From: Lacisediminihabitans sp040549465
GTDB lineage: Bacteria; Actinomycetota; Actinomycetes; Actinomycetales; Microbacteriaceae
Reading direction: 5' to 3'
DNA: 64,000 bases
Assembly: GCF_040549465.1 (NCBI RefSeq)
Contig: NZ_JBEPTL010000013.1
Span: 42,796 to 106,795 of the forward strand
How positions within the stretch are numbered: position 1 is the stretch's first letter; every line of letters starts with the position of its first letter. This document shows, in pieces, positions 7,865-16,242 of this stretch. A program made the translations under genes and the position numbers. The notes under the pieces were generated by a model. The model worked only from the letters and a program-made list of their open reading frames with translations, did no database searches and was not told the DNA's origin.

Positions 7865-8503
7865 CTAGCCGAAATTGGCGCGCTGGAGCACCCAGGCGTG
7901 CATGGTCACCGCGGCCGCGGCGGAGGCATTGATGCTGCGGGTCGAGCCGAATTGGCTGATCTCCACGATCGCGTCGGCTGCCGAAAGGGCTTCGGGTGAC
8001 AGTCCGGGTCCCTCCTGGCCGAAGAGGAGGATGCAGGCCGCTGGGAACGCGTAGGTCTCCATGATCACCGAGCCGGGCACGTTGTCGATCGCGATCACCG
8101 GGAGCCGTGCATCCGCCGCCCACTCGGCGAAGCTCGCCACATCCGCGTGGTACCGCACGTGCTGGTAGCGGTCGGTAACCATGGCGCCGCGCTTGTTCCA
8201 GCGCTTGCGGCCGATGATGTGCACCGTGTCGGCAGCGAAGGCATTGGCACTGCGCACGATCGATCCGATGTTCATGTCGTGCTGCCAGTTCTCGATGGCG
8301 ACGTGGAACGGATGCCGCGTCAGATCGAGGTCGGCGACGATCGCATCCATGCGCCAGTAGCGATACCTGTCGATGACGTTGCGCGAGTCGCCCTTCGCCA
8401 GCAACTCCGGATCGTAGAACTCCTCAACCGGCAACTCGCCCTGCCACGGGCCGACACCCTGGGTGGTGAGCTCGACGCTGGGGTTCTGGATGTCTTCTGC
8501 CAC
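7865..8503 (-). CDS. SpoU/TrmH family RNA 2'-O-methyltransferase
   Basis: SAM-dependent 2'-O-ribose methyltransferase of the SPOUT superfamily, probably acting on tRNA or rRNA. The three SpoU motifs are visible: NWQHDMNIGSIVRSANAFAAD (motif 1), CILLFGQEGPGLSPEAL (motif 2), and FGSTRSINASAAAAVTMHAW (motif 3). GTG 8503 is chosen, giving 212 residues. An upstream in-frame start at 8620 would cross the start of the divergent aldo/keto reductase gene. The 107-base divergent spacer therefore serves both genes. The exact target nucleotide cannot be assigned from sequence. Confidence 0.85.
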   Translation of the reverse strand: MAEDIQNPSVELTTQGVGPWQGELPVEEFYDPELLAKGDSRNVIDRYRYWRMDAIVADLDLTRHPFHVAIENWQHDMNIGSIVRSANAFAADTVHIIGRKRWNKRGAMVTDRYQHVRYHADVASFAEWAADARLPVIAIDNVPGSVIMETYAFPAACILLFGQEGPGLSPEALSAADAIVEISQFGSTRSINASAAAAVTMHAWVLQRANFG

Positions 8504-8610
8504 GAGGTCGAGGGTATCCGCGATTGCGGGGGACTCGTCGGATGCGACATCGGGGAGTAGCGTCTGACTCTGGCGCCTCCACCGTGGCCGTCTTATTTGA
8601 AGGAGAGAAC

Positions 8611-9432
8611 ATGCCCGCACTCACCGACCACTTCACGCTCGCGAACGGTGTCGAGATTCCGAAGATCGGTTTCGGAACCTGGCAGATCCCCGACGGTACC
8701 GAAGCCTACGATTCGGTCGCCGCCGCCCTGCAGGCCGGATACCGGCACATCGACACAGCCCGGGCCTACGGCAACGAGGCCAGTGTCGGCCGCGCCATCC
8801 GCGACAGTGGAATCGCTCGCGACCAGATCTTCGTCACCACGAAGCTCCCCGCCGAGATCAAGGACTACGACCAGGCGAAAGCCAGCTTCGAGAAGACCAT
8901 CACGGCACTCGACATGGACTATGTCGACCTCTACCTGATCCACGCGCCGTGGCCGTGGTCCGAGCACGGGGCGGACTACCGCGAGGGCAACATCGCGGTG
9001 TGGCGCGCGATGGAGGAGATCCAGGAGGCAGGGCGTGCCCGTTCGATCGGGGTATCCAACTTCAGCGTGCAGGACATCGAATCGCTGGTGGGCGCATCGA
9101 AGACCGTGCCGCAGGTCAACCAGATCCGGTACTTCGTCGGCCATACCCAGAACGAGGTCACCGAGTATTGCAAGGCGCACGACATCCTGGTGGAGGGCTA
9201 CTCGCCCCTCGCCACCGGCGCCATCCTCGACAATGCGGATGTGCGCAGCATCGCCGACAAGTACGGCAAGTCGGTGGCGCAGCTCTGCATCCGCTACCTG
9301 CTCGAGAAGGACGTGCTGCCGTTACCCAAGACGACGACACCATCCCGCATCGTGGAGAACGCGGACGTCGACTTCACGATCTCCGCTGACGACATCGCGT
9401 TCCTCGACGGGCTGGTGGACACGGCCCGTTGA
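8611..9432 (+). CDS. Aldo/keto reductase (AKR5-like, 2,5-diketo-gluconate reductase type)
   Basis: NADPH-dependent carbonyl reductase, cytoplasmic. The 273 residues carry the catalytic tetrad Asp48 (HIDTARAYGNE), Tyr53, Lys78 (VTTKLP) and His111 (LYLIHAPWPW). Also present are GVSNFS and PLPKTTTPSRIVENADV, the cofactor-binding C-terminal motif. The start at ATG 8611 is fixed by the strong GAAGGAGAGAAC ribosome site. The longer in-frame start at 8524 lacks one and would encode a poor leader. Members reduce 2,5-diketo-gluconate, methylglyoxal and other aldehydes; the real substrate is unknown. Confidence 0.92.
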   Translation: MPALTDHFTLANGVEIPKIGFGTWQIPDGTEAYDSVAAALQAGYRHIDTARAYGNEASVGRAIRDSGIARDQIFVTTKLPAEIKDYDQAKASFEKTITALDMDYVDLYLIHAPWPWSEHGADYREGNIAVWRAMEEIQEAGRARSIGVSNFSVQDIESLVGASKTVPQVNQIRYFVGHTQNEVTEYCKAHDILVEGYSPLATGAILDNADVRSIADKYGKSVAQLCIRYLLEKDVLPLPKTTTPSRIVENADVDFTISADDIAFLDGLVDTAR

Positions 9433-9694
9433 GTGGCCGAGAAATAGAGTTCCGGCGTTAGCGGTCACGACGGCGGTCGTTTCCGCTTAGGGCTGGCCGA
9501 CAAGCGTCGCGCAGGATGCCCCGGAGCTGGTTCGCCGGCTCACCGAATTGAATCGCCAAATCAGCGAGGGCGAGCGCCCGTACGACCCCTTCAGCGTGCA
9601 GTCTCCTCTCGCCAAGAAAATTTCGGCAGATACTGGCATCCGAGGCCATCGGCGAGTCCGTTCGAATGTCGGTGGTTGCTGGTTGGGTAGAGCC

Positions 9695-10984
9695 ATGGAA
9701 GGCACAGCAGGCAACCCGATCGACGCGAATCGCGTCGTGGAAGACATGCCAGATATGCCAGATGTGCCGCTGTCTGCCGCCATGGCCGACACGTTCGGAG
9801 ACCTGCTCGACGCGGTTGCGGCCAGCGACAGGGTGCTTGCCTCGGTGAGCGCCGCCCGCGCCGAGCTGATCGATCAGGCGCGGCAGTGGAGCGAGCTTTC
9901 CCACGCCGCCACTCCCACGACCGGCGGATGGGATGCCGCGACAACGGCTCGCCGTGTGCTCGTGACGGAGCTGGCCTGCGCGCTGCGGCTACCAGAACGC
10001 ACCGTTGAGAACCTGGTGGAGCAGAGTCGATCGCTGCTGCATGAGCTTCCCGCCACCCTCGAATCGCTCCGCGCTGGCAGAATCACCTACCGTCACGCGC
10101 AGTCGATGATCGATCACGCCGACTCTCTGCCGGAGGAGGCCCGCGGTCCCTTCGAGCAGCTCGCGCTGCCGTTCGCGCAGAGACTCACGGTCGCACAATT
10201 CGACCGCAGGGCGCGGGTGCTGCGCGAGCGGGCCCATCCCGAGACCATCGACGCCCGACAGGAGAAATGCGCGACCGACCGTTCGGTGACCGTTCAACCG
10301 GCACGAGACGGCATGGCATGGCTCAGCGCCTACCTGCCCGCCGTAGACGCGCACGGCATCTACGCGAGAATCACCGACATCGCCCTCGGCCTCCACACGG
10401 CCGACGAAGCCCGCACCCTCACCCAGCTGCGCACCGACGCGTTCGCCGACCTGCTCATCGATGGCGTGACCTCCGCCGGGGTCGGGCACGACATCCGGGC
10501 CCGTGTGCTGGTGACAGTTCCCGCGCTCACCCTCCTCGGGTTGAACAGCGAGCCCGCCACTCTCGACGGATACGGCCCCATCGACACCGATACCGCCCGA
10601 CGGCTGGCGGCGCACGCACCGAGCTTCATTCGCATTCTCACCCATCCAGAAACCGGGGCCGTGCTCTCCGTCGGGCGCGACAGGTACGCGGTGCCCAGCG
10701 ACCTCCGCACCTGGCTCGGCGTGCGCGACGAGACGTGCCGCTATCCGGGATGCAGCCGCAACTCCCGATGGTGCGACATCGATCACACCACCGACTGGCA
10801 GTACGGGGGAACCACCAGCCACACCAACCTCGCGCACCTCTGCCCCGGTCACCATCATCTGAAACACCAGACAGAGTGGAAAGTGAAACAGGCGGGCAAC
10901 GGCACCCTCCAATGGACCTCACCCAGCGGCAGGTTGTACAACACCGAGCCAGCGAACATGTTCGAGTCGGCACCAGCACCCTAA
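9695..10984 (+). CDS. DUF222 / HNH endonuclease domain protein (13E12-repeat family)
   Basis: 429-residue protein of the family that is highly multiplied in actinobacteria. The N-terminal helical DUF222 region spans roughly residues 20-300. The C-terminal HNH zinc site reads CRYPGCSRNSRWCDIDHTTDWQYGG, then NLAHLCPGHHHLKH, so the Cys pairs and catalytic His are intact. Its role is not established; mobile-element or restriction-like nuclease activity is assumed from the fold. ATG 9695 is chosen. The frame is open back to 9548, and the 262 bases between 9433 and 9694 show a weakly protein-like stretch (ELNRQISEGERPYDPFSVQS) that could be a gene remnant. Confidence 0.88.
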   Translation: MEGTAGNPIDANRVVEDMPDMPDVPLSAAMADTFGDLLDAVAASDRVLASVSAARAELIDQARQWSELSHAATPTTGGWDAATTARRVLVTELACALRLPERTVENLVEQSRSLLHELPATLESLRAGRITYRHAQSMIDHADSLPEEARGPFEQLALPFAQRLTVAQFDRRARVLRERAHPETIDARQEKCATDRSVTVQPARDGMAWLSAYLPAVDAHGIYARITDIALGLHTADEARTLTQLRTDAFADLLIDGVTSAGVGHDIRARVLVTVPALTLLGLNSEPATLDGYGPIDTDTARRLAAHAPSFIRILTHPETGAVLSVGRDRYAVPSDLRTWLGVRDETCRYPGCSRNSRWCDIDHTTDWQYGGTTSHTNLAHLCPGHHHLKHQTEWKVKQAGNGTLQWTSPSGRLYNTEPANMFESAPAP

Positions 10985-11040
10985 AGTTCCGTGCCCCAGC
11001 GTTCCGCGCCCTAGAGTTCCGCGCCCCAGCGTTGCACCGG
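10981..11040. repeat. 15-base tandem repeat starting at the HNH stop codon
   Basis: Four 15-base units, alternating CTA(A/G)AGTTCC-type and CCAGCGTTCC-type, making two 30-base units. The first unit holds the TAA stop (10982-10984). The second 30-base unit supplies an in-frame TAG at 11012. The repeat fills most of the gap to the AEC transporter gene. Confidence 0.8.
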
Positions 11041-11072
11041 CGCACCCAGATTTAGAAGAAAAAGCGCGCGGC

Positions 11073-11996
11073 TCAGTGCCCCAGTAGCGCCGCGACCACG
11101 ACCAGCACCGGAATCGACCCGATGGTGGTGATCAGCACGGCATCCCGCGCGATGATCTCGCCTCGCTGGTAACGCTGGGCGTAGTTGAAAACGTTCTGCG
11201 CCGACGGGAGAGCAGCCAGTGCGACGACCACGAAGAGGTGCAGTCCGCTCAGATCGAAGACGAAGCGACCAAACAGCCAGGCGACCACGGGCATCACGAC
11301 CAGTTTGATGGTGCTGGCGAGCAGTACATCCCGTCGCCCGCTGCCGGCCTGCAGAATTTTCTGGCCGTGCAGCGACATGCCGAAGGCCAGCAGCACGACG
11401 GGCACGGCGGCGCCCCCGAGCAGCACGAACGGCTGGAGCACCGACGCGGGCAGATGCACGCGGGTCACGGCCAGAATGACGCCGAGCACCGATCCGATGA
11501 TGAGAGGGTTGGAGACCAACTTGAGGACGATGCGACCAACCGATGCCCGCCCCGTGGTCGAGATGTCGAGCGCGGTCAGGATGATAGGCGTGAAGATCAC
11601 GAGTTGCAAAAGCACCACCGGCGCGGAATAGGCGGCACTCCCGAGGACGTACAGCGCCACCGGGATGCCGATGTTGTTGGCATTGACGTAGCCGGACGCC
11701 ATTGCGCCGACGACGAACTCCGGCATGGAACGCCGCCAGACGAATTTCGCCACGACGAAGTAGATCGCAAAACTCGTGACGGCGGCGATCAGCGACACCA
11801 CCATCAACGACGAAAACAGTTCGCTGACTTTGGCTGATTCGAGCACCGTGAACAACAGGCATGGCGACAGTACGAAGAAGACGATCCTGTTGAGCACGAA
11901 ACCGGCGTTCGGGCCGAGAAGGTTGAGGCGACCGACCAGGTAGCCGATCAGGATGATGAACGCGATAATCGCGAACCCGATCAGCACTCCCCCCAC
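11073..11996 (-). CDS. AEC (auxin efflux carrier) family transporter
   Basis: Ten-helix-type secondary transporter in the cytoplasmic membrane. It probably moves malate-like or other small organic anions. The sequence is hydrophobic throughout, with LIGYLVGRLNLLGPNAGFVLNRIVFFVLSPCLLFTVL at the start, the family motif GYVNANNIGIPVALYVLG in the middle, and VVALAALPSAQNVFNYAQRY near the end. The frame extends to 12050, but GTG 11996, about 10 bases after AGGGGGAG, is the best start. It is divergent from the HAD gene. Substrate unknown. Confidence 0.85.
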   Translation of the reverse strand: MGGVLIGFAIIAFIILIGYLVGRLNLLGPNAGFVLNRIVFFVLSPCLLFTVLESAKVSELFSSLMVVSLIAAVTSFAIYFVVAKFVWRRSMPEFVVGAMASGYVNANNIGIPVALYVLGSAAYSAPVVLLQLVIFTPIILTALDISTTGRASVGRIVLKLVSNPLIIGSVLGVILAVTRVHLPASVLQPFVLLGGAAVPVVLLAFGMSLHGQKILQAGSGRRDVLLASTIKLVVMPVVAWLFGRFVFDLSGLHLFVVVALAALPSAQNVFNYAQRYQRGEIIARDAVLITTIGSIPVLVVVAALLGH

Positions 11997-12073
11997 TGTC
12001 TCGACTCTCCCCCTGCTCGGTTCCAGCGTAGTGCGAGGGCGGCGCACCATCCGCTGCCCGGTACCATGAGCGC

Positions 12074-12871
12074 ATGAGTAAACGTGGCGAAATCGAGTGC
12101 TGGCTGACCGATATGGACGGCGTGCTCGTGCACGAAAACCACCCGCTACCCGGAGCCGCCGAACTGCTGCAGCAGTGGCGCGACCAGGGCAAGCCCTACC
12201 TCGTTCTCACCAACAACTCGATCTTCACCCCCCGTGACCTGAGCGCCAGGCTCAGGGCTTCCGGCCTCGATGTGCCTGAGGAGTTCCTCTGGACCTCCGC
12301 ACTCGCCACGGCTGATTTCCTCAAATCGCAGATGCCCGGCGGGTCCGCGTTCGTCATCGGCGAGGCTGGGATCACCACCGCGCTGCACGAGGCCGGCTTC
12401 GTGATGACCGAGAGCAACCCCGACTACGTCGTCGTCGGTGAGACGCGCAACTACTCCTTCGACGCCATCACCAAGGCGATCCGGCTGATCGGCAATGGCG
12501 CCCGTTTCATCGTGACCAACCCGGATGCCACCGGCCCGAGTGCCGACGGACCGATGCCAGCCACCGGTGCCATCGCCGCCCTCATCACCAAGGCGACAGG
12601 CAAAGAACCCTACGTCGTCGGCAAGCCGAACCCGATGATGTTCCGCTCCGCGATGAACAAGATCGGCGCACACTCCGAGAACACCGGCATGATCGGCGAC
12701 CGCATGGACACCGACATCGTCGCCGGAATCGAAGCCGGGCTGCACACCATCCTGGTGCTCACCGGCATCAGTGACCAGGCCGAGATCGACCGCTACCCGT
12801 TCCGCCCGGACGAGATACTCAGTGGGGTCTCGGAGCTGCTCGAGACGGACCTGTTCGAGACCGAGCTTTAG
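12074..12871 (+). CDS. HAD-IIA family hydrolase (NagD-like phosphatase)
   Basis: Haloacid-dehalogenase superfamily phosphatase, 265 residues. Motif I DMDGVLVHEN carries Asp13 and Asp15. LTNNS is motif II. The C2-type cap lies in the middle. GKPNPMMF supplies the motif III Lys, and MIGDRMDTDIVAGIEAGLHTILVLTG is motif IV with the acidic pair. This arrangement is NagD/AraL-like, a group acting on nucleotides and sugar phosphates. ATG 12074 lies 77 bases from the divergent AEC start. Substrate cannot be predicted. Confidence 0.9.
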   Translation: MSKRGEIECWLTDMDGVLVHENHPLPGAAELLQQWRDQGKPYLVLTNNSIFTPRDLSARLRASGLDVPEEFLWTSALATADFLKSQMPGGSAFVIGEAGITTALHEAGFVMTESNPDYVVVGETRNYSFDAITKAIRLIGNGARFIVTNPDATGPSADGPMPATGAIAALITKATGKEPYVVGKPNPMMFRSAMNKIGAHSENTGMIGDRMDTDIVAGIEAGLHTILVLTGISDQAEIDRYPFRPDEILSGVSELLETDLFETEL

Positions 12872-12994
12872 AGATGTACTGCCCACGGACCTGATCCGGC
12901 GCCATCAGCGCGTGAGGATTGCCCTGGAAGGGCATAGAAGTGTACGGTGTCCACATTGCTCGATGCGCCAGCACGACGCAGAGAGGACAACCCT

Positions 12995-14227
12995 GTGACC
13001 ATCGCCACTGTTGAACTCGCCGGTGTGCAGCGACGAACGATTCGGGTACTGGTCGTCGGCCAGATCCTCGGCGGCCTCGGCATCGGCGCGACGCTGTCGA
13101 TCGGATCGGTTCTCGCCACCCACGTCAGCGGCAGCGAAGCCTTCGCGGGAGCCGCAGCCACACTGAGCACACTGGGTGCGGCGGCGGCGGCTATCCCGCT
13201 CGCCCGCCTCGCCCAGCGCTTCGGCCGTCGGGTTTCACTATCGACAGGCACGCTCACCGCCATGGCCGGTGCCGTGATCACCATGGTCGCGGCGGCGCTG
13301 ATGGCCTTTCCGCTGCTACTTCTCGGCTTCGGCCTTCTCGGCTTCGGTGGCGCTGTCGGCCTGCAGTCCCGCTTCGCGGCGACGGATGTTGCGAACCCCC
13401 GTCACCGCGGCCGAGACCTCTCCATCGTGGTGTGGTCGGCCACCATCGGATCGGTGATCGGCCCGAACCTATTCGGTCCGGGTGAAGTCATCGCACGGTG
13501 GTTCGGGATGCCGGAGCTCACCGGTTCCTTCGTGATCGCCGTGGCGGCGCAACTCGCCGCCGCCCTGGTCTACTTCCTGGCGCTGAGGCCGGACCCCTAC
13601 CTCACCAGCCAGGCGCACCCCGTCGAGCCGACGATGGAGCCGAGAACGGGAACGGTTCGAAGTCGCAACCTGGTGATCTTCGCGATCGCGGTGCTGGGCA
13701 TCAGCCACGCCGTCATGGTCTCGGTGATGTCGATGACCCCGGTGCACCTGGTGCATCACGGTGCATCGCTCACCGATGTGGGGCTCACACTGAGCCTGCA
13801 CATCGCGGGCATGTTCGCCCTCTCCCCCGTCTTCGGCTGGCTGAGTGACCGTCTCGGGCGCCTTCCCGTCATCCTCATCGGCCAGGTGCTGTTCGGCCTC
13901 GCGCTCGGCTTCGTCGCGGTCGGAGAGAGTTCCGAGAGCCTCGTGACGGTCGGCCTGGTGCTGCTCGGACTCGGCTGGAGCGCTTCGACAGTGTCGGCAT
14001 CCGCCCTCGTCAGCGATCTCGCGACGGGTGCCGCGCGCCCGAAAATCCAGGGACGCAGCGACCTGGTGATGAACGCTGCGGGCGCCATCGGAGGCGCATC
14101 GGCAGGCCCGGTACTCGCGATGATCGGCTACGCAGGGCTGGCCGGCGTGGTGGGGGTACTCGTCGTCGCCAGCGTGATCGGCGTGCTGGTCGTCGCGGTC
14201 CAGCGCACGCGCCTCACGGCTGCGTGA
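12995..14227 (+). CDS. Major facilitator superfamily transporter (12 TM)
   Basis: Proton-coupled efflux or uptake permease. Roughly 12 membrane segments are visible over 410 residues, with the loop 2-3 motif LARLAQRFGRRVSLSTG and a related GWLSDRLGRLPVILIG at the 8-9 loop. GTG 12995 is preferred because GAGAGGAC lies seven bases ahead. The in-frame ATG at 12947 lacks such a site. The stop codon sits inside a direct repeat (14216-14253). A small hairpin TGCCCT-GGA-AGGGCA at 12920-12934 lies in the upstream gap. No substrate can be named. Confidence 0.85.
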   Translation: MTIATVELAGVQRRTIRVLVVGQILGGLGIGATLSIGSVLATHVSGSEAFAGAAATLSTLGAAAAAIPLARLAQRFGRRVSLSTGTLTAMAGAVITMVAAALMAFPLLLLGFGLLGFGGAVGLQSRFAATDVANPRHRGRDLSIVVWSATIGSVIGPNLFGPGEVIARWFGMPELTGSFVIAVAAQLAAALVYFLALRPDPYLTSQAHPVEPTMEPRTGTVRSRNLVIFAIAVLGISHAVMVSVMSMTPVHLVHHGASLTDVGLTLSLHIAGMFALSPVFGWLSDRLGRLPVILIGQVLFGLALGFVAVGESSESLVTVGLVLLGLGWSASTVSASALVSDLATGAARPKIQGRSDLVMNAAGAIGGASAGPVLAMIGYAGLAGVVGVLVVASVIGVLVVAVQRTRLTAA

Positions 14228-14253
14228 ACACACCTTGACGGCTGCGTGAACAC
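14216..14253. repeat. Direct repeat spanning the MFS stop codon
   Basis: ACGGCTGCGTGAACAC occurs at 14216-14231 (containing the TGA stop at 14225-14227) and exactly again at 14238-14253, a 22-base period. Confidence 0.85.
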
Positions 14254-14294
14254 GACTCACCGCGGCCCGATCGCTCGGTGCTAGCTCTGGTTTC

Positions 14295-15560
14295 CTAGCC
14301 CGCCGTGTGAAGGCTGCCCGTGATCGGGCCCGCGGCTGAGCGACTCACGAAGCAGAAATAGTCGTGGTAGCCACCGGTCCACTCCTTGTCGGTCACCGGA
14401 TAGGCCGCCTGGATCTGGATGTCGTTGTAGGCACCAGCCGTCGCCAGGTCGATCACACCCGGCGCCGTGCACAGCAGGTTGATCTGCGCCTGGAGTGCCG
14501 GTTCGCCAGGGTAGGTGGCGGCATCCGGGAAGGTTCCGCGGAACACCATCTGGGCCGGATGCGGCGCCGCGCAGTCGACCACGGTGAACGTCTCCGCCCA
14601 CGGTGAAGGGAAGGGGTCGAGGCATTCGCCGCCGAGCAGGGCGTTCCACTTGTGCGCGCCGACGGCGACCGGTCCCACGGCGGGAGGAGTCGGCGACGGC
14701 GTGACAGACGGCGTCGGGCTCGCGCTCGGCGTCTTCGAGGAGGTAGCGACAGCCGGAGCCGGGCCGAGGAGCTCGGGAAGCTTCGTGCCGAGCAGGAACA
14801 GCACCACCAACGCCAGGACCGCGACCAGCCCGCTGGCGATCCCGAGCATGATCTTCTGGTTCTTCGGGATCGGTGCGCGGGGCGGCTTGGGGCCTGCGGG
14901 CGGCGTAGTGCCTGCGGGCGGTTTCGGGGTGTCCGGCTTCTTCTCCGCGAGCACCGGAGGAACGCCGATCAACGGCTCGTCCTCGTAGTCCTTGAAGTTC
15001 TGCTCACCGAGCAGGGAGTCGATGGTGGATGCCGCGGGCGCAGCGGTCTCCGAAGGCACCGGTTCGCGGCGCACCGAACCCGCCTCACCGGAGTTCAGCA
15101 GCTCGGTCGCCGGCGAATCCGTCGGCATCGCTTCGGTGGGCGGCGGCTCGACCGGGCTGGCTTCGGCTGGCGACGGCTCGACCGTGGGCTGCGGCTCTTC
15201 GGGCCGATCGACCGGTTCCGCGGGTGGGGGTTCAGTCGCGGGCGCAGGTTCGGTCGCGGGCGCAGGTTCGGTCGCGGGCGCAGGTTCGGTCGCGGGCGCA
15301 GGTTCGGTCGCGGGCGCAGGTGCGGAGGCCGCGAAAGGCCCACCAGCCCCCGCCTTGAGACCCCAGGTGAAGCCTGGCGAGGCCGAGGCAGGCGGGGTCG
15401 CCAACGGGTTGTTCAGTATGGGTGGATCGGGGAAAGCGCTCTTCGGTTTCGGCTTCTCCGATTCGTCGTCGAGGCCGAACTGCTTCGCGAGCCAGGCCTC
15501 CGAATCGATCTCTTCCTCGCCGTCGTCCGGTTCGTCGTGACCGTTTTTCTCGTCCGTCAT
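14295..15560 (-). CDS. Membrane-anchored septum-formation-domain protein with Pro-rich repeats
   Basis: 421 residues. The N-terminal cytoplasmic part is acidic then Pro/Ala-rich, with five PAPATE hexapeptides encoded by 18-base DNA repeats. One membrane segment (IMLGIASGLVAVLALVVLFLLG) follows near residue 245. The external C-terminal domain has the GECLDPF, VDCAAPHPAQMVFRG, LLCTAP and YFCFVSR cysteine pattern of the actinobacterial Septum_form (PF13845) family. That family name rests on limited data, so a role in division is not proven. It overlaps pyrE (ATGA at 15557-15560) and is probably translated from the same mRNA. Confidence 0.75.
   Translation of the reverse strand: MTDEKNGHDEPDDGEEEIDSEAWLAKQFGLDDESEKPKPKSAFPDPPILNNPLATPPASASPGFTWGLKAGAGGPFAASAPAPATEPAPATEPAPATEPAPATEPAPATEPPPAEPVDRPEEPQPTVEPSPAEASPVEPPPTEAMPTDSPATELLNSGEAGSVRREPVPSETAAPAASTIDSLLGEQNFKDYEDEPLIGVPPVLAEKKPDTPKPPAGTTPPAGPKPPRAPIPKNQKIMLGIASGLVAVLALVVLFLLGTKLPELLGPAPAVATSSKTPSASPTPSVTPSPTPPAVGPVAVGAHKWNALLGGECLDPFPSPWAETFTVVDCAAPHPAQMVFRGTFPDAATYPGEPALQAQINLLCTAPGVIDLATAGAYNDIQIQAAYPVTDKEWTGGYHDYFCFVSRSAAGPITGSLHTAG
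15229..15318 (-). repeat. Five 18-base tandem repeats coding for PAPATE
   Basis: The unit GGTTCGGTCGCGGGCGCA is repeated at 15229, 15247, 15265, 15283 and 15301; the first copy has one mismatch. It lies wholly inside the septum-formation-domain gene and keeps the frame, so copy number can change without inactivating the protein. Confidence 0.9.
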
Positions 15561-16108
15561 TGGGCCAGCCCGAGGTCGGCGAGGCCGATCGCCGCGAAGT
15601 AGGGGTAGCCGGCCGCTTCAATCACCTCGCGAGCACCGGTGTCGCGGTCGACGACAACGGCGACCGCGGCGATCTCGGCACCGACCTTCTTGAGCGCCTC
15701 GATGGCGGCGAGCGGTGAGCCGCCGGTCGTAGAGGTGTCTTCGAGCACGATCACGCGCTTGCCCTCGAGCTCAGGGCCCTCGACCTGGCGACCTCGGCCA
15801 TGGTCTTTCGGCTCCTTGCGCACGACGAAGGCGTCGTAGTCCAGCCCGCGGGCGGCGCCCTGGTGCAGGATCGCGGCCGCGATGGGGTCGGCGCCCATGG
15901 TCATCCCGCCGACTGCTACGACATCCGGAACCTCGGCGATGAGGTCGAGCATGACCTGGCCGATCAGCGGTGCCACACGGTGGTCGAGGCTGACCTTCCG
16001 CAGGTCGACGTAGTATGTCGCCTTCTTGCCGCTGGTGAGGGTGAAATCTCCGTGGAACACGGCCCCCGCAGAAATATGGTTGATGAGTTGCTGCCGCGCA
16101 TCCGTCAC
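15557..16108 (-). CDS. pyrE: Orotate phosphoribosyltransferase
   Basis: Transfers phosphoribose from PRPP to orotate, giving OMP in pyrimidine synthesis. The 183 residues from GTG 16108 show TLTSGKKATYYVDLRKV (orotate/PRPP contacts), VGGMTMGADPIAAAI, VVRKEPKDHGRGRQVEG (catalytic flexible loop with Lys and His) and the PRPP motif VIVLEDTSTTGGS. An in-frame ATG at 16150 would add an unusual 14-residue leader. The stop overlaps the next start by four bases. No other pyr gene is nearby. Confidence 0.93.
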   Translation of the reverse strand: MTDARQQLINHISAGAVFHGDFTLTSGKKATYYVDLRKVSLDHRVAPLIGQVMLDLIAEVPDVVAVGGMTMGADPIAAAILHQGAARGLDYDAFVVRKEPKDHGRGRQVEGPELEGKRVIVLEDTSTTGGSPLAAIEALKKVGAEIAAVAVVVDRDTGAREVIEAAGYPYFAAIGLADLGLAQ

Positions 16109-16170
16109 GCGCCCGATTCTACCGGGGACGGATGCCGAACCCCATGTCACGCCGATTAGGTCACGGCAAT

Positions 16171-16212
16171 CACATCACACCGACCACGTCGCACCGATCA
16201 CATCGCACCGAT
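16171..16212. repeat. Three 14-base tandem repeats before xthA
   Basis: CACATCACACCGAC, CACGTCGCACCGAT and CACATCGCACCGAT follow one another in the spacer between the divergent pyrE and exonuclease III genes, ending 30 bases before the xthA ATG. Confidence 0.75.
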
Positions 16213-16242
16213 CACCTCAGCCGCGCTGGCTAGGCTTGGCGC

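Noticed and set aside
15229..15318. Possible CRISPR array
   Set aside because: Units are 18 bases, contiguous, without spacers and in frame inside a gene.
14652..15602. 316-residue Arg-rich plus-strand frame
   Set aside because: Antisense of the septum-formation-domain gene; its repeats mirror the PAPATE tract.
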